Source: Megaustenia siamemsis (lineage: Eukaryota; Mollusca; Gastropoda; Stylommatophora; Ariophantidae). From it: a stretch of 64,000 nt of DNA. Positions 11,215 to 23,283 of this stretch are shown in pieces; the first letter of the stretch is position 1, and each line of letters starts with the position of its first letter. Location of the stretch: the NCBI GenBank assembly GCA_032433765.1, contig JAVIAB010000092.1, positions 38,515,718-38,579,717 of the forward strand, in the 5' to 3' direction. A program made the position numbers and the translations under genes. The notes beneath the pieces are model-generated. The model saw only the letters and a program-made list of their open reading frames with translations, was not told the origin of the DNA and did not search any database.

Positions 11215-11745
11215 TTTTTTGCAAAGCTATATACTTTGTACGTATGCGTGTGAAAGCTGGAAAACAACAAGAGACATAGAAACAGAAACAAAGTTGAAAG
11301 CATTCGAAAATAAATGTCTAAGGAAAATACTTGGTATAACGTGGAACGAATTCAAAACAAACGAGAAAATCAGAGAAATCGCCAATCAACCACTAATATC
11401 TTCAGTAATAAAGAAAAGACAATGGTCATATGTTGGACATGGGATGAGAAGAGATAATAACTGAATAGCAAAGCAAGCCCTCTTGTGGGAAACAACAGGT
11501 AAGAGGAAAAGAGGAAGACCCAGAGATACACTGAAAAGAACATTGATGAGAGAGGCAAGAGCAGCAGGAATTGGCTCCCTCAATGAGATAAAGCTGCTTG
11601 CACAGAACAGAGACAAATGGCGAGATTGGATTAAATTCTTTAAAAGAATTGAAAACTGCTAGAACAAAAAATGTAGATAAGAGAAGGAATATCTTGGTCT
11701 ATGCCCTATGGGCCGGCTACGGCTCAAAAGGTAAATAGATAGAAA
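11215..11745 (+). pseudogene. LINE family C, 3' end with GATA-like tail
   Basis: The plus strand encodes YACESWKTTRDIETETKLKA, FENKCLRKILGITWNEFKTN and SSVIKKRQWSYVGHGMRRDN. A TGA follows, after which the same frame continues with ALLWETTGKRKRGRPRDTLK and IKLLAQNRDKWRDWIKFF, ending at a stop near 11660. The 3' UTR carries CCCTATGGGCCGGCTACGGC, then CAAAAGGTAAATAGATAGAA. One in-frame stop (11461-11463) breaks an otherwise good frame. The 3' UTR matches the minus-strand fragment at 17433-17575. Confidence 0.85.
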
Positions 11746-12021
11746 GAGATATACTTTGGCAACCTCCATTAGCATAAGGAAATCTTTTAAACTTGGACGG
11801 GCAAACATGTTTCCTCTATCCCGTTTACAACTACCAAAGTTTTCTACATACGCGGTTGAAACACTGATCCAACTTTTGCATGATCAGACTGCGATAAGGT
11901 AAGTACTCGATTTTAAATACCGAAAATGTCGAAACAAGAAAGTTCGACAGCTGCAAATGTGATTTGAGCCTAGTGTCTTCTGGTTGCGACGTGATAACGA
12001 TAGTTTCATAATTAGTCACAC
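11746..12021. other. Unannotated stretch
   Basis: No recognised element. Confidence 0.3.
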
Positions 12022-12222
12022 CTACTTTAGTTATTGTTAATTGTGAGGCGATGAATATTTAACATCAACATTACAGTCACTCCTAATGTTACTATTGTTG
12101 GTTTTGAGGCGACGAAAATAATATCAACATTACAGTCACTTCTAATTTTACTATTGTTGGTTGTGAGGCGACGAAAATAACATCAACGTTACAGGCACTC
12201 CTAATTTTACCATTGTTTGTTC
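12022..12222. repeat. ~60-bp minisatellite, 3 copies
   Basis: Unit of about 60 bp built on GTTGGTTGTGAGGCGACGAA, AATAACATCAACATTACAG and CACTCCTAATTTTACTATT, repeated a little over three times with modest divergence. Confidence 0.85.
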
Positions 12223-13084
12223 ATAAATATTCTTGTCTTTAACAAACTGTTTTATTTCTATGGAAACATACGTTGTCGAGAAGATGATATTTTTCTTCTA
12301 ACACGAAGCAATGCTCAAAAACCTATAGAAAAGTAGTGCCAGGAAGCGTGATAAAGTGTTTTGTAGGCTATGCTTTATTAAAATGTTGCAGACAGCTTGA
12401 TGAAACTGCACGTCGGGTAAACCCTGAGGACCGTTCACGGTTACATGCCTGATATAAATTAAAGCAAACAAATACACAATATAAATTATCTGACTACAAT
12501 AAGCTTCCGTGTGTAGATGAGCTAAAGTTTCGTTACAAACACGCCTCAGTTATGAGAATTCAGTGTAGATAATATTTCACGGGGAGGTAATTCAGCTTAA
12601 CAAATATTTTAAAAATTAAATTTAAAGAATGATACTGAAATGATAATTTAAATTCAGTTCCCTCGTCCTTTCACAGGTTTTCTGTGTTCGGTGTTTGACA
12701 ATTGGATACAACTATATATCGGATATGTTCCTTGATCTGTGCTCACACCCTCGTCACCAATAATTATTTGAATATGGCTTGACAAATTCTGCTCCTCAAA
12801 TTCGTAAATTTCGGGGGAACATCTGCTTTGCACGGTGCCACTAAACGTGACGGATGCTTGTATCAACACTGAAGCACATCCTTGTTCAGTGTATCCTATC
12901 TATCTGACGTCTGAGATGCATCCAAAGAGGTTCCATACTGTATTTTCCTCTCCTGCTGCTTCTTCCGTGAGTGTTAACCAACAGTGTGGAGAGATCATTT
13001 GAGATGTTTTCACTCTTCAATTTGCCTTCTATTTTGCTACGTTTTCGAGTGTATGTAGTAATTAGTCTATTCGCTTTCATGTTG
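12223..13084. other. Unannotated stretch
   Basis: AT-rich; only short open frames without recognisable domains. Confidence 0.35.
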
Positions 13085-13500
13085 CAAGCACATAAGAAAG
13101 CAAGGAAAAAAAGGAAGAATTGAAAAGAAAGACGAAAAAAGGAATGAATAAAAGAAAGAAAAAAAAAGAAGCATATCATAACAAGGAAGAACAAGGAAGC
13201 AAAAGAGAAAGAACGAAAGAAAGTAGGAAGAAATAAGAAAGGAAGGAAGGAAAGAAATTAACTAACAAACAGATAAAGGTGGAAAGAAAGAGGGAGGGAA
13301 AAAGAAAGTAAGACAGATACAAAGAAGAAATAAGAATGGAAAAAAGGAAGGAAAGAAATAGAGACGGAAAAACAAAAGGGAAAAAATAATAAAGAAACAC
13401 ACAAAGAAATAAAGAAGCAAAAAAGCAAGAAAGAAAGAAATATTGAAGGAAAGAAAGAAAGAGAAAAAGAAAGAAAACAAACGAAATAAAGAAAGAAAGG
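13085..13500. repeat. Polypurine (GAAA/GGAA)-rich tract
   Basis: About 415 bp of almost pure purines on the plus strand (AAAGAAAG, GGAAGGAAGG and similar). The Phe/Leu/Ser-rich open frames on the minus strand reflect composition only. Such tracts can form triplex (H-DNA) in principle. Confidence 0.9.
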
Positions 13501-14141
13501 TCACCATTGTTGCTCGATTTGTAATGTGTTATATAAATATAATTGTGTTCCCATCCTTGTTAGCCAATCCATCTGCTAGCAATTGTTGATTACTCACTTA
13601 CCTTGCCAGCTGTTTTAATAGTAAACAATGTTGCTTGTCTGCCACGTAAAGACACCTGCGAATAACCTTATACTTACTGCTGTCATAAAACACAGTTTTT
13701 TCTCTCATATCAGCTTCTGCAATGCGCTATCAATACAAACATATACAGGTAAAGCAGTACAGCTGCCAATGAAGCCTAAGCTGGTTTTATTACTGTTTTC
13801 ACCATCTAAAAACTGTTGCAGATGATGACAATCTTACTGCTATATTTATTTCAGGAACGCCAAACGACATTGGTAAATAATCCAGTGGAATCAGTGCTCA
13901 GAACATTTACTTATATGCAACCTGTTGTCTATGCTTTTGTTCAGTTCGTAATATTTGTTTAGAACAATATCCAGCGTAGTTGTAAGAGTGCGTAACGCAC
14001 GTTTTAAAGTGTAATCTCCTAGTGATATCACATCAGTAAAAACAAATGAGCACAGACTGGGAAAGGTAGTCCGAAGCAATGACAGCGGGATACATTCAAA
14101 TCACGCAATTTGCTAATGTAACATTACATTTATCGTGCCTT
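13501..14141. other. Unannotated stretch
   Basis: No recognised gene or repeat. Confidence 0.35.
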
Positions 14142-14245
14142 ATGTCAAGGTACGTGTGCCAAAGGTCTGTAAAATTGATGGTCACTAACACCATATTCTC
14201 CATACGCCACTTGGGCGTGACGGGGGCACTTTACTTTTTATTATT
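14142..14245 (+). mobile_element. SINE-1 3' fragment
   Basis: Contains GTGTGCCAAAGGTCTGTAAA, ATGGTCACTAACACCATATT and CCACTTGGGCGTGACGGGGG followed by a CTTTACTTTT tail. The tRNA head is absent, so this is a 5'-truncated SINE-1. Confidence 0.85.
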
Positions 14246-15794
14246 TATGTCAAGGTACGATATAAAAATACCTTTACAATACTTAAATGATAACTTTCAT
14301 GTGTGCCTATTTTTTTAAAATATACAATCGTAAACTATTCTGTTGGCACGCAAAGACAGTTAATATATTAATCATGACAATTTGTTCTCTGGCCCAAGCC
14401 CCTTGAGGGAATCAAACAATGATGGGGTTAAAGATAACTACTATGCGGTTTCATATTATTACCGCATCAATACTTGACTAGAATTCAGTTGTTGATTCAG
14501 CTATGGCAATTATAACTGCACTCTCAGTTTTGTTAGTTTAGCGTTGTTTTGATATCTATCTACTTTTTGTCGTCTCGCAGGAATAATTAGGCTGCGTTTT
14601 ACATTGGTTTGTTGGATAGTAATGAAAGCGATAATAGATTTCTGGGGCATTTACTGACTGCCATCTGATACATTTATACTCGTTTGTTCTCGTTATTTTC
14701 CGCTTTGATAAAATTAACATGCTTTAGAGGTCTTTATCACTCCATTTATAGGGATCTTGTGTTGCAGAATTAAAACAGGATGAACACTTATCGACAGACA
14801 CTAAAAGTACTCAGTCACTTTAAGCTGATATTAATCATTCTATTAATCGTTCGTTCTGAAAAAGGTTTTTTTGTGCTTTGTTATGGTTTAAAATAAAGCT
14901 ATGACGTCTGTAAATTATTGAACCAATATTTTCAATTTCTTTATTGTGTTTATGAATCCTCCTTTGCTTTTCCTTATCAGGTTTAATTACGCCTCACCTA
15001 TAATGAAAACTAGGTTGCTTATGGCAGGTAAAAAAAAAAAAAAAAGAAACAAACTAGACAATACAGCATTAGACAGCAATTTCATATCGTGCTCACAATA
15101 ATTTGTTTATAGTTCTGGTAATACCAGACCCTTGTCAGTTCTCTTTATGTAGCCCCTTTAGCAGGATCATTTCCAACATCTGCTTAGCTATCTTCTTGTC
15201 TTAGCCATGGGCAGATCCCTTCAGATACTTCTGTTCGGCTTTTTAGTTTTATTTGTAAAACTTTCACTTCCAGCTCTTTGATGAGGACCGCTGTACAAAG
15301 TGAAGTGAATACTCTACGTGAAGGATGATGCGTCGGTTCTACGGTGTTCGTGCACCTGGCTACTTTTTATTTTTAATGAATTGAGCGCTGCAGGTACATC
15401 TATTGTTGTCCAACATTGTGAGTACTATGCCGTAGCGATTAACGATGTGGACTTGTGAAGGACAAATCTCTATCGCTCTAAAGAAATAAGGCGAGATAAC
15501 AATTTTGATGCTGTTTGTGAGTCTGCTAACCTGGTGTGCACATACAGATCGTCAAGCCAAGATAGAAGTTGTCTAAATTCGAGACAGCTGCAGGGGGAAC
15601 AAGGGAAAACATAGAGGGAAGAAATCAGCATAGCTTTATTTCTCAATCGTTCCACGCTTCGGGATTTGCTGAGGAGAAGATTTGAGCATGTATGGACAGC
15701 TGTTCGATGTGCTATGACAATAATCCTACGACTAACATAACATACTAAGCAGATCCCTTTATGTCTTACCATCGACATACACTTTCATATCAAT
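14246..15794. other. Unannotated stretch
   Basis: No gene recognised. From about 15150 there are degenerate pieces resembling the 53-bp unit that follows (CTTAGCCATGGGCAG, ACCATCGACATAC), so that array may once have been longer. Confidence 0.35.
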
Positions 15795-16112
15795 CCATGG
15801 ACAGATATCTTCTTATCTGAGCCATCGACAGACCCTTTCATTATATCTCCATCAACAGTAATAGTATTATCTGAGCCATCGACATAATTCTTCTTGTATC
15901 TCCATCGAAATTTGACTTCTTATCTGAGCCATCGACATAATTTTTCATGTATCTCCATCGACACTTGACTTCTTATCTGAGCTATCGACATAACTCTTCA
16001 TGTATGTCCATCTAAACTTGACTTCTTATCTAGGCCATCGACAAAACTCTTCATGTGTGTTCATCGAAACTTGACTTCTTATCTGAGCCATCGACAGAAC
16101 TCTTCATGGCAA
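15795..16112. repeat. 53-bp minisatellite, ~6 copies
   Basis: The unit is TCTTATCTGAGCCATCGACA plus TAACTCTTCATGTATCTCCA plus TCGAAACTTGACT. Six imperfect copies run to the AATCCAG boundary at about 16110. The flanks are unique. Confidence 0.92.
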
Positions 16113-17311
16113 TCCAGACGGCAAATTTGTTTCCCCTGATAATTCCTGTTAACTACTGTTAACTCTTAGAACAACATCCTCTTATTAAACTCTTGTGTTA
16201 TTCACATCGCATGCTGAAATACAAATTCTACATTATTTTAAAATAACAATTTCTAATATTAAGTCCATTTGAATCACTGACACTGACTGCATCATTTGCA
16301 TCATGACATCTAGAAAATCCAGAGCCTAATTTCAAATTTTTATGTTGAAGATATTTCAACTTTGGATATCCTTCTATGGGATCTTTAGAAGCTAATTAGT
16401 TTAGCCAAATGTGGTTGTTTCTTCTGTAAACAGATAGAACTGATAGTGATAATAAACGAGCCACGGACAAACATACACGTGGTTTTTCATTGTAAACGAA
16501 ATATTAACAACGAGACAGGCTCACACACGTGTATTAACAAAATACTGAAACACCCATGTTAACTTCAAATATGCACATACGTTTTTAACAACTGGAAGCA
16601 AAAAAATGTAATACTTGGAAATCACAATCAGTTCCAAATAGCAACAACTAACATTAGAAATGGATAACGGAAATAGCATCATATATAATTACTGAACAAT
16701 TGAAAAAAGAACTACAAGAAAGCGAAATGAAAATGAGAGAAGAGTAAGAAGTGAGCACAAACGAAAAGAGACGAAGTAAATCGAAACATGTTAAAAAGTG
16801 AAGAAATCAAAATGAGAACATCATACAAAAACACACACACACACACACATACAACGGATGAAAGTAATGAGACAGCAACATCATATAATAACAAAACACA
16901 CTAACATACAAACAATAAAATAATGGTGAAACAAATAAACACGATGAAACAAACGAAGAGAACAACACTAGTCTGATTAATTCGTCCACATGCGTTCTTT
17001 GCAATTAGAGTTGCCAGGAATGACCAAGACTATAAGTCATTAGTCCAAACATTAGACCCATAGAATACAAGAGGCACAATTAATTAACTCATTTCCACTT
17101 GGCTTGCTGATTAAATAGTGTCTATTTGTCTCCAACTCTCCAGAGAGTCTATGTTTACTCCGCTCACGGACACAACTTTTACCCAGCACTCATTACACCG
17201 GCCACCATTCACAGGGAAACACAATAGCCCAAATGTTTTCATAGGATAGCATTTACCAGGGCACGTCATTTAGGCATTTTGCAATATTGAACATAGGAGG
17301 AGCATAGCCAA
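16113..17311. other. Unannotated stretch with a short (AC)n
   Basis: An (AC)n run lies at about 16830-16848. Otherwise AT-rich with no recognised element. Confidence 0.35.

Positions 17312-17358
<47 letters not shown>
17312..17358. repeat. (CA)n(GA)n microsatellite
   Basis: ACACACACAC followed by about 17 GA dinucleotides. Confidence 0.97.
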
Positions 17359-17360
<2 letters not shown>

Positions 17361-17432
17361 AGGAGAGAATTGATGTGTGAAGTGAGGGTGTAGCAAAGAA
17401 AGAAATGAAAGTATATGTGAGAAAAATTCTAT

Positions 17433-17575
17433 CTATCTATCTATTGACCTTTTGAGCCGTAACCGGCCCATAGGGCGTAGACCAAGATACACCTTCTCCT
17501 ATATGAATTTTTGTTCTAGCAGTTTTCTTTTAAAGATATTTTATCAAATCTCTTTGAAAAATTAGACACCCAGAA
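17433..17575 (-). mobile_element. LINE family C 3' UTR and GATA tail
   Basis: The plus-strand text TTGACCTTTTGAGCCGTAAC, CGGCCCATAGGGCGTAGACC and TTTGTTCTAGCAGTTTTC is the complement of 11640-11740. The tail is TCTATCTATCTATCTA at 17430-17445. This is a short 5'-truncated insertion in which only the C-terminal end and UTR remain. Confidence 0.85.
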
Positions 17576-17614
17576 AATGGGTGAAAGAGGATAGTAGCGT
17601 ACGTTCCTTAAAGC

Positions 17615-18042
<428 letters not shown>

Positions 18043-18137
18043 GGTTTCAAAAGTGTGAGAGTGTGAGTGAAAATCTATGTAAGTTTGAAATAAAGAAAAT
18101 GAGTGAAACAAATGTATGTGCAAATATATATATATAT

Positions 18138-18794
18138 GGACTTCCGTTTCCTAGATGGCGGATCTAGTCCACGCTCTCTCTCGATCGCTGCAGAAAGTGC
18201 ATTCGGGATCTGATTAATTTCGGTTTTCCATTGCACTTCTTTGCGCTAAAGTCAAAATGATGATCCACTTATTAAATCTGCGCCGATAAAGCGGTGTCGC
18301 TCGCCGGCAATATTCCATTTTCGACAAATTAAGTGTTGTGAATGCGACCCTCCTCCGTCAAGACTTGTTCTGCGCTTTATTTCACATTGGTGCTGTTCAT
18401 GACCGTTGTTTGAATTGCTAAACGCAAGTTATTTACATGTTACTCATTAATGTGAAATGCTTCGTCAGCCGCAGTTTTATCGCTTTAGGGAATTTGCACC
18501 GTGTTTTGTTCGTCGCAGGCTGCATTCACTAGAGTAATCAGGAATCTAAAGGGCGCGTCATTGCTGTGCGTGCGACATTGTTGTGTGTACTACGTCATCG
18601 TAGTGGCTCATGTTAAATCCCTAGATCGGTCGTACGCTAATCTTAAGGTCTGTTGTTTGATGTGCGACGGGGATAATCTGACGACTAACTGTGTTTTTAT
18701 ATGTTCGGAATTGGAGTCAACAACAATGGCTTAACATCATCAAGCGCTATACATTTTTTAAAAAATATGACGATCATCTTTTTCAGGAAGAAGT
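18138..18794 (+). other. Possible LINE 5' region (promoter-like start)
   Basis: Begins with GGACTTCCGTTTCCTAGATG followed by GCGG, close to the ACTTCCGGTTTCAAGATGGC start at 41428. A CTTCCGG...AAGATGGC start with a YY1-like core is common at the 5' end of some LINE promoters. A second ACTTCCGGT occurs at about 18797 just before the conserved peptide repeat. The role is inferred. Confidence 0.35.
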
Positions 18795-18807
18795 GAACTT
18801 CCGGTAT

Positions 18808-18890
18808 ATATGGATAGGCGGCAGGAACCATTGAAGGCTATGCATGAAAAGTGTTTCTTGTTGCAGTTTCCTCATATTCCAAGTTCATGG
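18808..18890 (+). other. Conserved short coding-like repeat, copy 1
   Basis: Reads MDRRQEPLKAMHEKCFLLQF then PHIPSS. Its partner at 41670-41750 reads MTFRRQELLIAVSEKCSLLQ then FPHIPSP. The core RRQE.L.A..EKC.LLQFPHIPS is kept in frame in both with clear nucleotide differences. It could be the start of a retroelement protein or a fragment of an unknown gene. SINE-2 follows immediately. Confidence 0.5.
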
Positions 18891-19235
18891 GGGACTGGTT
18901 GGTCTCGAGACAGGACGCGGACCTCGGGACAGAGAGGTTGTGGGTTCAAATCTCGGCTACACCGGTTGGGATTTTTATTTATGATTTCTCTCTGCGAAAA
19001 CCACCTCTGGTCTCAGCAGTGAGGCCCGACTTGAAACGTCAGTTACTCATCGACGGAAAAAAACATGAGTACCTCCGAAGTCGAAGTTATCTGCCTGTTC
19101 GGCGAGGGACCCCTGTGCACACGGCTGCCAGGGAAAAATGGATTAACCCGCAAAATTCAGTTCCAAGTCTCTAGGGACTTTGTCAGGGTTGATAGCTGGC
19201 GAACGCAACAAGAACAATATATAGCTGGCGAACGC

Positions 19236-19245
<10 letters not shown>
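18888..19245 (+). mobile_element. SINE-2, tRNA-derived, AAC-tailed
   Basis: The head GACTGGTTGGTCTCGAGACA has an A-box-like region, and GTTGTGGGTTCAAATCTCGG has a B-box-like core (GGTTCAAATCT). The body passes GAAGTCGAAGTTATCTGCCT and ends in a duplicated ATAGCTGGCGAACGCAACAA unit with an (AAC)n tail, then (AT)n. It is unrelated in sequence to SINE-1. The tRNA ancestry is inferred from the boxes. Confidence 0.55.
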
Positions 19246-19286
<41 letters not shown>

Positions 19287-19455
19287 TGAGAGAAAGAGAG
19301 AGAGTTAGAGAGAGTGAGAGAAAGAGAGAGAAAGGGAGGGAGGGAGGGAGAGAGTGAGAGAGAGTGAGAGAAAGGGAGGGAGGGAGGGAGAGAGTGAGAG
19401 AGAGTGAGAGAAAGAGAGAGAAAGGGAGGGAGGGAGAGAGAGAAGGGGGGAAAAA
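19244..19455. repeat. (AT)n plus GA/GGGA compound repeat
   Basis: (AT)n is followed by GAGAGAGTGAGAGAAAGGGA-type blocks. These form a higher-order unit of roughly 45-60 bp, repeated three times before a G-run at about 19444. Confidence 0.95.
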
Positions 19456-20084
19456 TACTGACAGATACTCGATGCCGATTTGCAGAATTGTTAACTTCAA
19501 TCTAATGTGATTCTTCCATCGTGTACAGTAGTCAGTTGACAAACACATTTCTATCCGAACGAAATAGAAATTAATTGACACATTTCTCTCTTCCATCCCC
19601 AGCATTAATTTGACAGCTACCTCTATGATGTCATTTTTAATGGTTATCCATTTACATAAGTGCCAGATTAGAAACACACGAACGTTTATTTTTATCGAAG
19701 CCTTTCTATCATGTATCAGGTTGTGCAGCTCGTTACCTAACAGCTGAGGTCTGGCAGCAATGAAAACAGTGGCAGCTGCACAGAATAGCGGAGCTGTTGT
19801 ACAGTATCATCATTTGATTCTATCTATGATAAATTGTGGAATAAACATTTCTGTGTCTTCCAACACACGATGTGGACGGTGATAATGTAACTAGAATGAA
19901 ATAATTAGATCTACCACAGGGTGCACTAGTGACACCCCGGGCCCTCTCCGCCCGTTGGGTTACGATAACTATTTTGATTGATATTGATAACCTCTAAATA
20001 TATTGCAGTTTAAGCCGAATATTGTGCCGGAGTGTCTAATAACAAGAGACAGTTACTCCACTAAAGTAAAAGTAATGTTTGAGG
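19456..20084. other. Unannotated stretch
   Basis: No recognised gene or repeat. Confidence 0.35.
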
Positions 20085-20392
20085 CTTGAATCGGCATCTT
20101 AGCACGCGAGTTTTTACCCATAAGTGCTCTGCCGCCTATCCGGAAGTGTACGGAGACTTCTGGATAGTGTCGCTTCAAACATCGAAACTCGCATTACTTA
20201 ACATTCCCAGAATAGTACCCTGGTACCCATTTCTGCCAGCGGCTGGGTCGACTGCGGAGTATTATTTTTCCAACCACGAGTACCACTCACACTGCCTCCG
20301 GCGGGAATCGAACACGGGTTGTCCGCACGTTGGTAGCCCAGTCGGGTGGTTGTCCCAGCTAGGCTTCCGAGGCCCCCTCTCCACTAGATTAT
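20085..20392 (-). mobile_element. SINE-3, tRNA-derived
   Basis: In minus-strand orientation the head carries GCCTAGCTGGGACAACC (A-box-like) and GTGTTCGATTCCC (B-box). The head is followed by a block with ACCCAGCC, AAATGGGTACC and TTCTGGGAA in that order. The same three pieces occur in that order after the different head of SINE-1, suggesting a shared central domain. The 3' limit near 20085 is uncertain. Confidence 0.6.
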
Positions 20393-21050
20393 AACAAGTC
20401 TCAAGGATGAGGCTTATCTTGTATGAGACATGGTGAAAAGATTGTAGGGATTGTTTACGCAGCATGACAACCACCAGTTACCGCACTGGCATCAGAAACT
20501 ACACACTTAATTTATCATTAAAAATGCAACTTATACAAAGTAGACATTTATTTCTATTAGATTAGATCCTGACATTTGACTGCATACAACACTTTACTTT
20601 ATGGGGGATGAACGTTTAATAATGTGAGAGTAAATGCTAAGGAATAACCTCCTAAATATTCTTAGATAAAAGAAACACCTCATTTTTTTTTTGTTAAAGT
20701 GAACTAAACATAAAACGAAAAACAAGCTTGTTTATTAAATTTTAAAAAAATGAAAATTGATATATTTTGGTAATGTCAAACGGCACATTGACTTGGAAAG
20801 AATAATAATTGAAGGAGGGTGAGTACAGTTCTTAGAAATGTAAAAACATAGCGTCCTAGAAGATTATGATTAATCACGACATCAAGAACTTTCTATAAAC
20901 CACTCACTGAGGCGGACAACACAGACAGCGATAAATATCCAGACAGACGGTCAAAAAAAGCAGCACGTTTTTCTGGCCAGGTTACTTGATTGTATCGGAA
21001 TTGATGGCTCAGTCCAAACTCAAGGTTGCGTGCTGCACACTTGAGACAAA
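20393..21050. other. Unannotated stretch
   Basis: No recognised gene; a small T-run at 20683-20692. Confidence 0.35.
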
Positions 21051-21341
21051 GTGACGCTCTATTGTCATTGTTCTTCCTGGGAGAACACAGAAGAGAATGG
21101 AGCTAGCCGGGGACAAATTCCGAAATCGACTATTTTTTTTTACAAAGACGATGCTTATATTGATGCAGTTGTATACACTGATGGATCTGTGAGAAGAGCG
21201 CTGGCTCTCATAAGAGTTTTGAATATCTGCAATTATGAAAGGCAACCTTTGTCATCGAACAAAATGTCCTTATTTGCTGAAAACAGGAACAAGAAACCCA
21301 CCTATGGTGACAGAAAAGATGAATTATACACAATGAAATAA
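21051..21341 (+). pseudogene. Possible LINE RNase H start fragment
   Basis: A 96-residue frame contains DAVVYTDGSVRRALA, close to the YTDGS motif that carries the first catalytic Asp of LINE RNase H domains. The downstream Glu/Asp/His motifs are not visible. Only a short stretch is similar, so this may be a remnant of a LINE or coincidence. Confidence 0.35.
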
Positions 21342-22261
21342 AGAAAAAAATAGCTGTGAAAAAGGTAAGATCAAATAAACAATGTGCGGTATATTAAAAA
21401 GAGTGACAAATATAAACGGAACAGATTTAAAAAAAATACTCACAAACAGGAATGAGAGAAACAATGAAGTGAGAGCCTAACGAATGTGATGCTGTAAATA
21501 CGTACAAAATGAGATGTCTTGCGTCAACCTATGATAACAAAAATGGCAGTTCTATAAAAATGCATAGAAGAAAGATCCAAAACATGTAAATTAAACATAG
21601 AGGCGAGATCATTTATTGTCATTAGAGAAAAGAATGAATAGTGTGACTCTAATTCTTGAATAAATAATCAGAGAGTTATAAGCTGGCTCTCTATGGCGAA
21701 CAAACCACAGTCACAAGATGAGTATGAGATAATTCTACCATGCATAAGGTCCTACATGATCAAGAGAATTCAAGTGGACGTCCACATGAGTAGGAGATAA
21801 TACCGTTATATCTTCTTAATTTTATGATGGCCCAGAACGCGGGAAATGGGAGACGATGCTAATTGTAAGCAGGGTAGTACTTTTAAAGGTCTTGGACCAT
21901 AATAACATTGCTTGAATATATTGTCCTTGTCACTCAGGAGTTTACCGTAATGAAAGTGTTGTCCGACTGCTTCGAGAACATCCAAAGCTTTCAGATGCTT
22001 GACAAGAGATATGTCTGATCTGATCATTGATCGGAGTGACGTGGTGAATGGTATTGACATAATTCTTCCGGGAATCAAGAGTCAAACTGGGTACGCGTAT
22101 GTTAGAATAAGAGGGGACACAAACCCATACATACACGCGTATATACACAAATATGTATTTATATAAAGCAAGCTACACAATTTATTACTCTGCAGTGAAT
22201 GGATCATGCCTCATCAAAAAGTAGATGAACCTGTAAGACGAGAACAAAACCACCCTCATCA
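21342..22261. other. Unannotated stretch
   Basis: AT-rich with no recognised element. Confidence 0.35.
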
Positions 22262-22690
22262 TACTTTTGTAGGTTATGTTACGACTGGATTATCATCGCT
22301 GCACTCCGGAACAAACTATAGATGTTTCGATACTTTTGTAGGTTGTGTTACGACTGGATTATCATCGCTGCACTCCGGAACAAACTATAGATGTTTCGAT
22401 ACTTTTGTAGGTTGTGTTACGACTGGATTATCATCGCTGCACTCCGGAACAAACTATAGATGTTTCGATACTTTTGTAGGTTATGTTACGACTGGATTAT
22501 CATCGCTGCACTCCGGAACAAACTATAGATGTTTCGATACTTTTGTAGGTTGTGTTACGACTGGATTATCATCGCTGCACTCCGGAACAAACTATAGATG
22601 TTTCGATACTTTTGTAGGTTATGTTACGACGGGATTATCATCGCTGCACTCCGGAACAAACTATAGATGTTTCGATACTTTTGAGATGCT
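22262..22690. repeat. 69-bp minisatellite, 6 copies
   Basis: Six near-identical copies of ACTTTTGTAGGTTATGTTAC, GACTGGATTATCATCGCTGC, ACTCCGGAACAAACTATAGA and TGTTTCGAT. The main difference is TAT or TGT at one codon, in the order Y-C-C-Y-C-Y. Since 69 = 3 x 23, one plus-strand frame (ATG at 22206) stays open for 169 residues as a 23-residue repeat TFVGYVTTGLSSLHSGTNYR plus CFD. There is no signal peptide, and coding status is unknown. Near-identity at all codon positions argues for recent array growth rather than protein selection. Confidence 0.95.
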
Positions 22691-22859
22691 GCGAACTTCT
22701 GAGGGGAATCCTTGAATGTACATTACGGACAATAATTGTGATAATCTTAATCAGTAATAATTTGTTATGTGGTAATTTTACCTTTTCCATCGTGCACGTT
22801 ACTTTGATGGCAATTTACGTTTTTCATCTTGCGCTGTACTTGATTCCTCCACTTGATTC

Positions 22860-23283
22860 CTGTGTATGTGTTTGGTCATGTCTCATGTCTTGGTGTGTAT
22901 CTGTGTTAGTCATGTGTCATATCTTTGTGTGTGCATGTTTGGGTTAGATATCTCATATCTTTGTGTGCATGTTTATGTTAGTCATATCTCATATCTTTGT
23001 GTGTGCATATCTCTGTGTGTCACATCTCATGTCCTTGTGTGTGCATGTCTATGTTGGTCGTGTCTCATGTCTTTGTGTGCATGTCTATGTTGGGCACGTG
23101 TCGTGTCTTTGTGTGTGCATGTCTATGTTGGTCATATCTCATGTCTTTATGTGCATGTTTATGTTAGTCATGTGTCATATTCCTCAATGTGTGTCGGTGT
23201 TGGTCATGCCTCGTGTCGCTGTGTGCATGTCTGTGTTGGTCACATCTCCTATCTTTGTGTGTGCATGTCTGTGTTGGTAACCT
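22860..23283. repeat. GT-rich minisatellite, ~37-bp unit
   Basis: Imperfect copies of TTTGTGTGTGCATGTCTATG, TTGGTCATGTCTCATGTC. About 11 units. The Cys/Val/His-rich frames over it are composition effects. Confidence 0.9.

Noticed and set aside
12886..13507. Phe/Leu/Ser-rich 'membrane' proteins
   Set aside because: These are the complement of a polypurine tract. Hydrophobicity follows from composition.
19183..19677. Leu/Ser-rich 164-residue frame
   Set aside because: It covers a GA/GGGA repeat; most residues come from the repeat.
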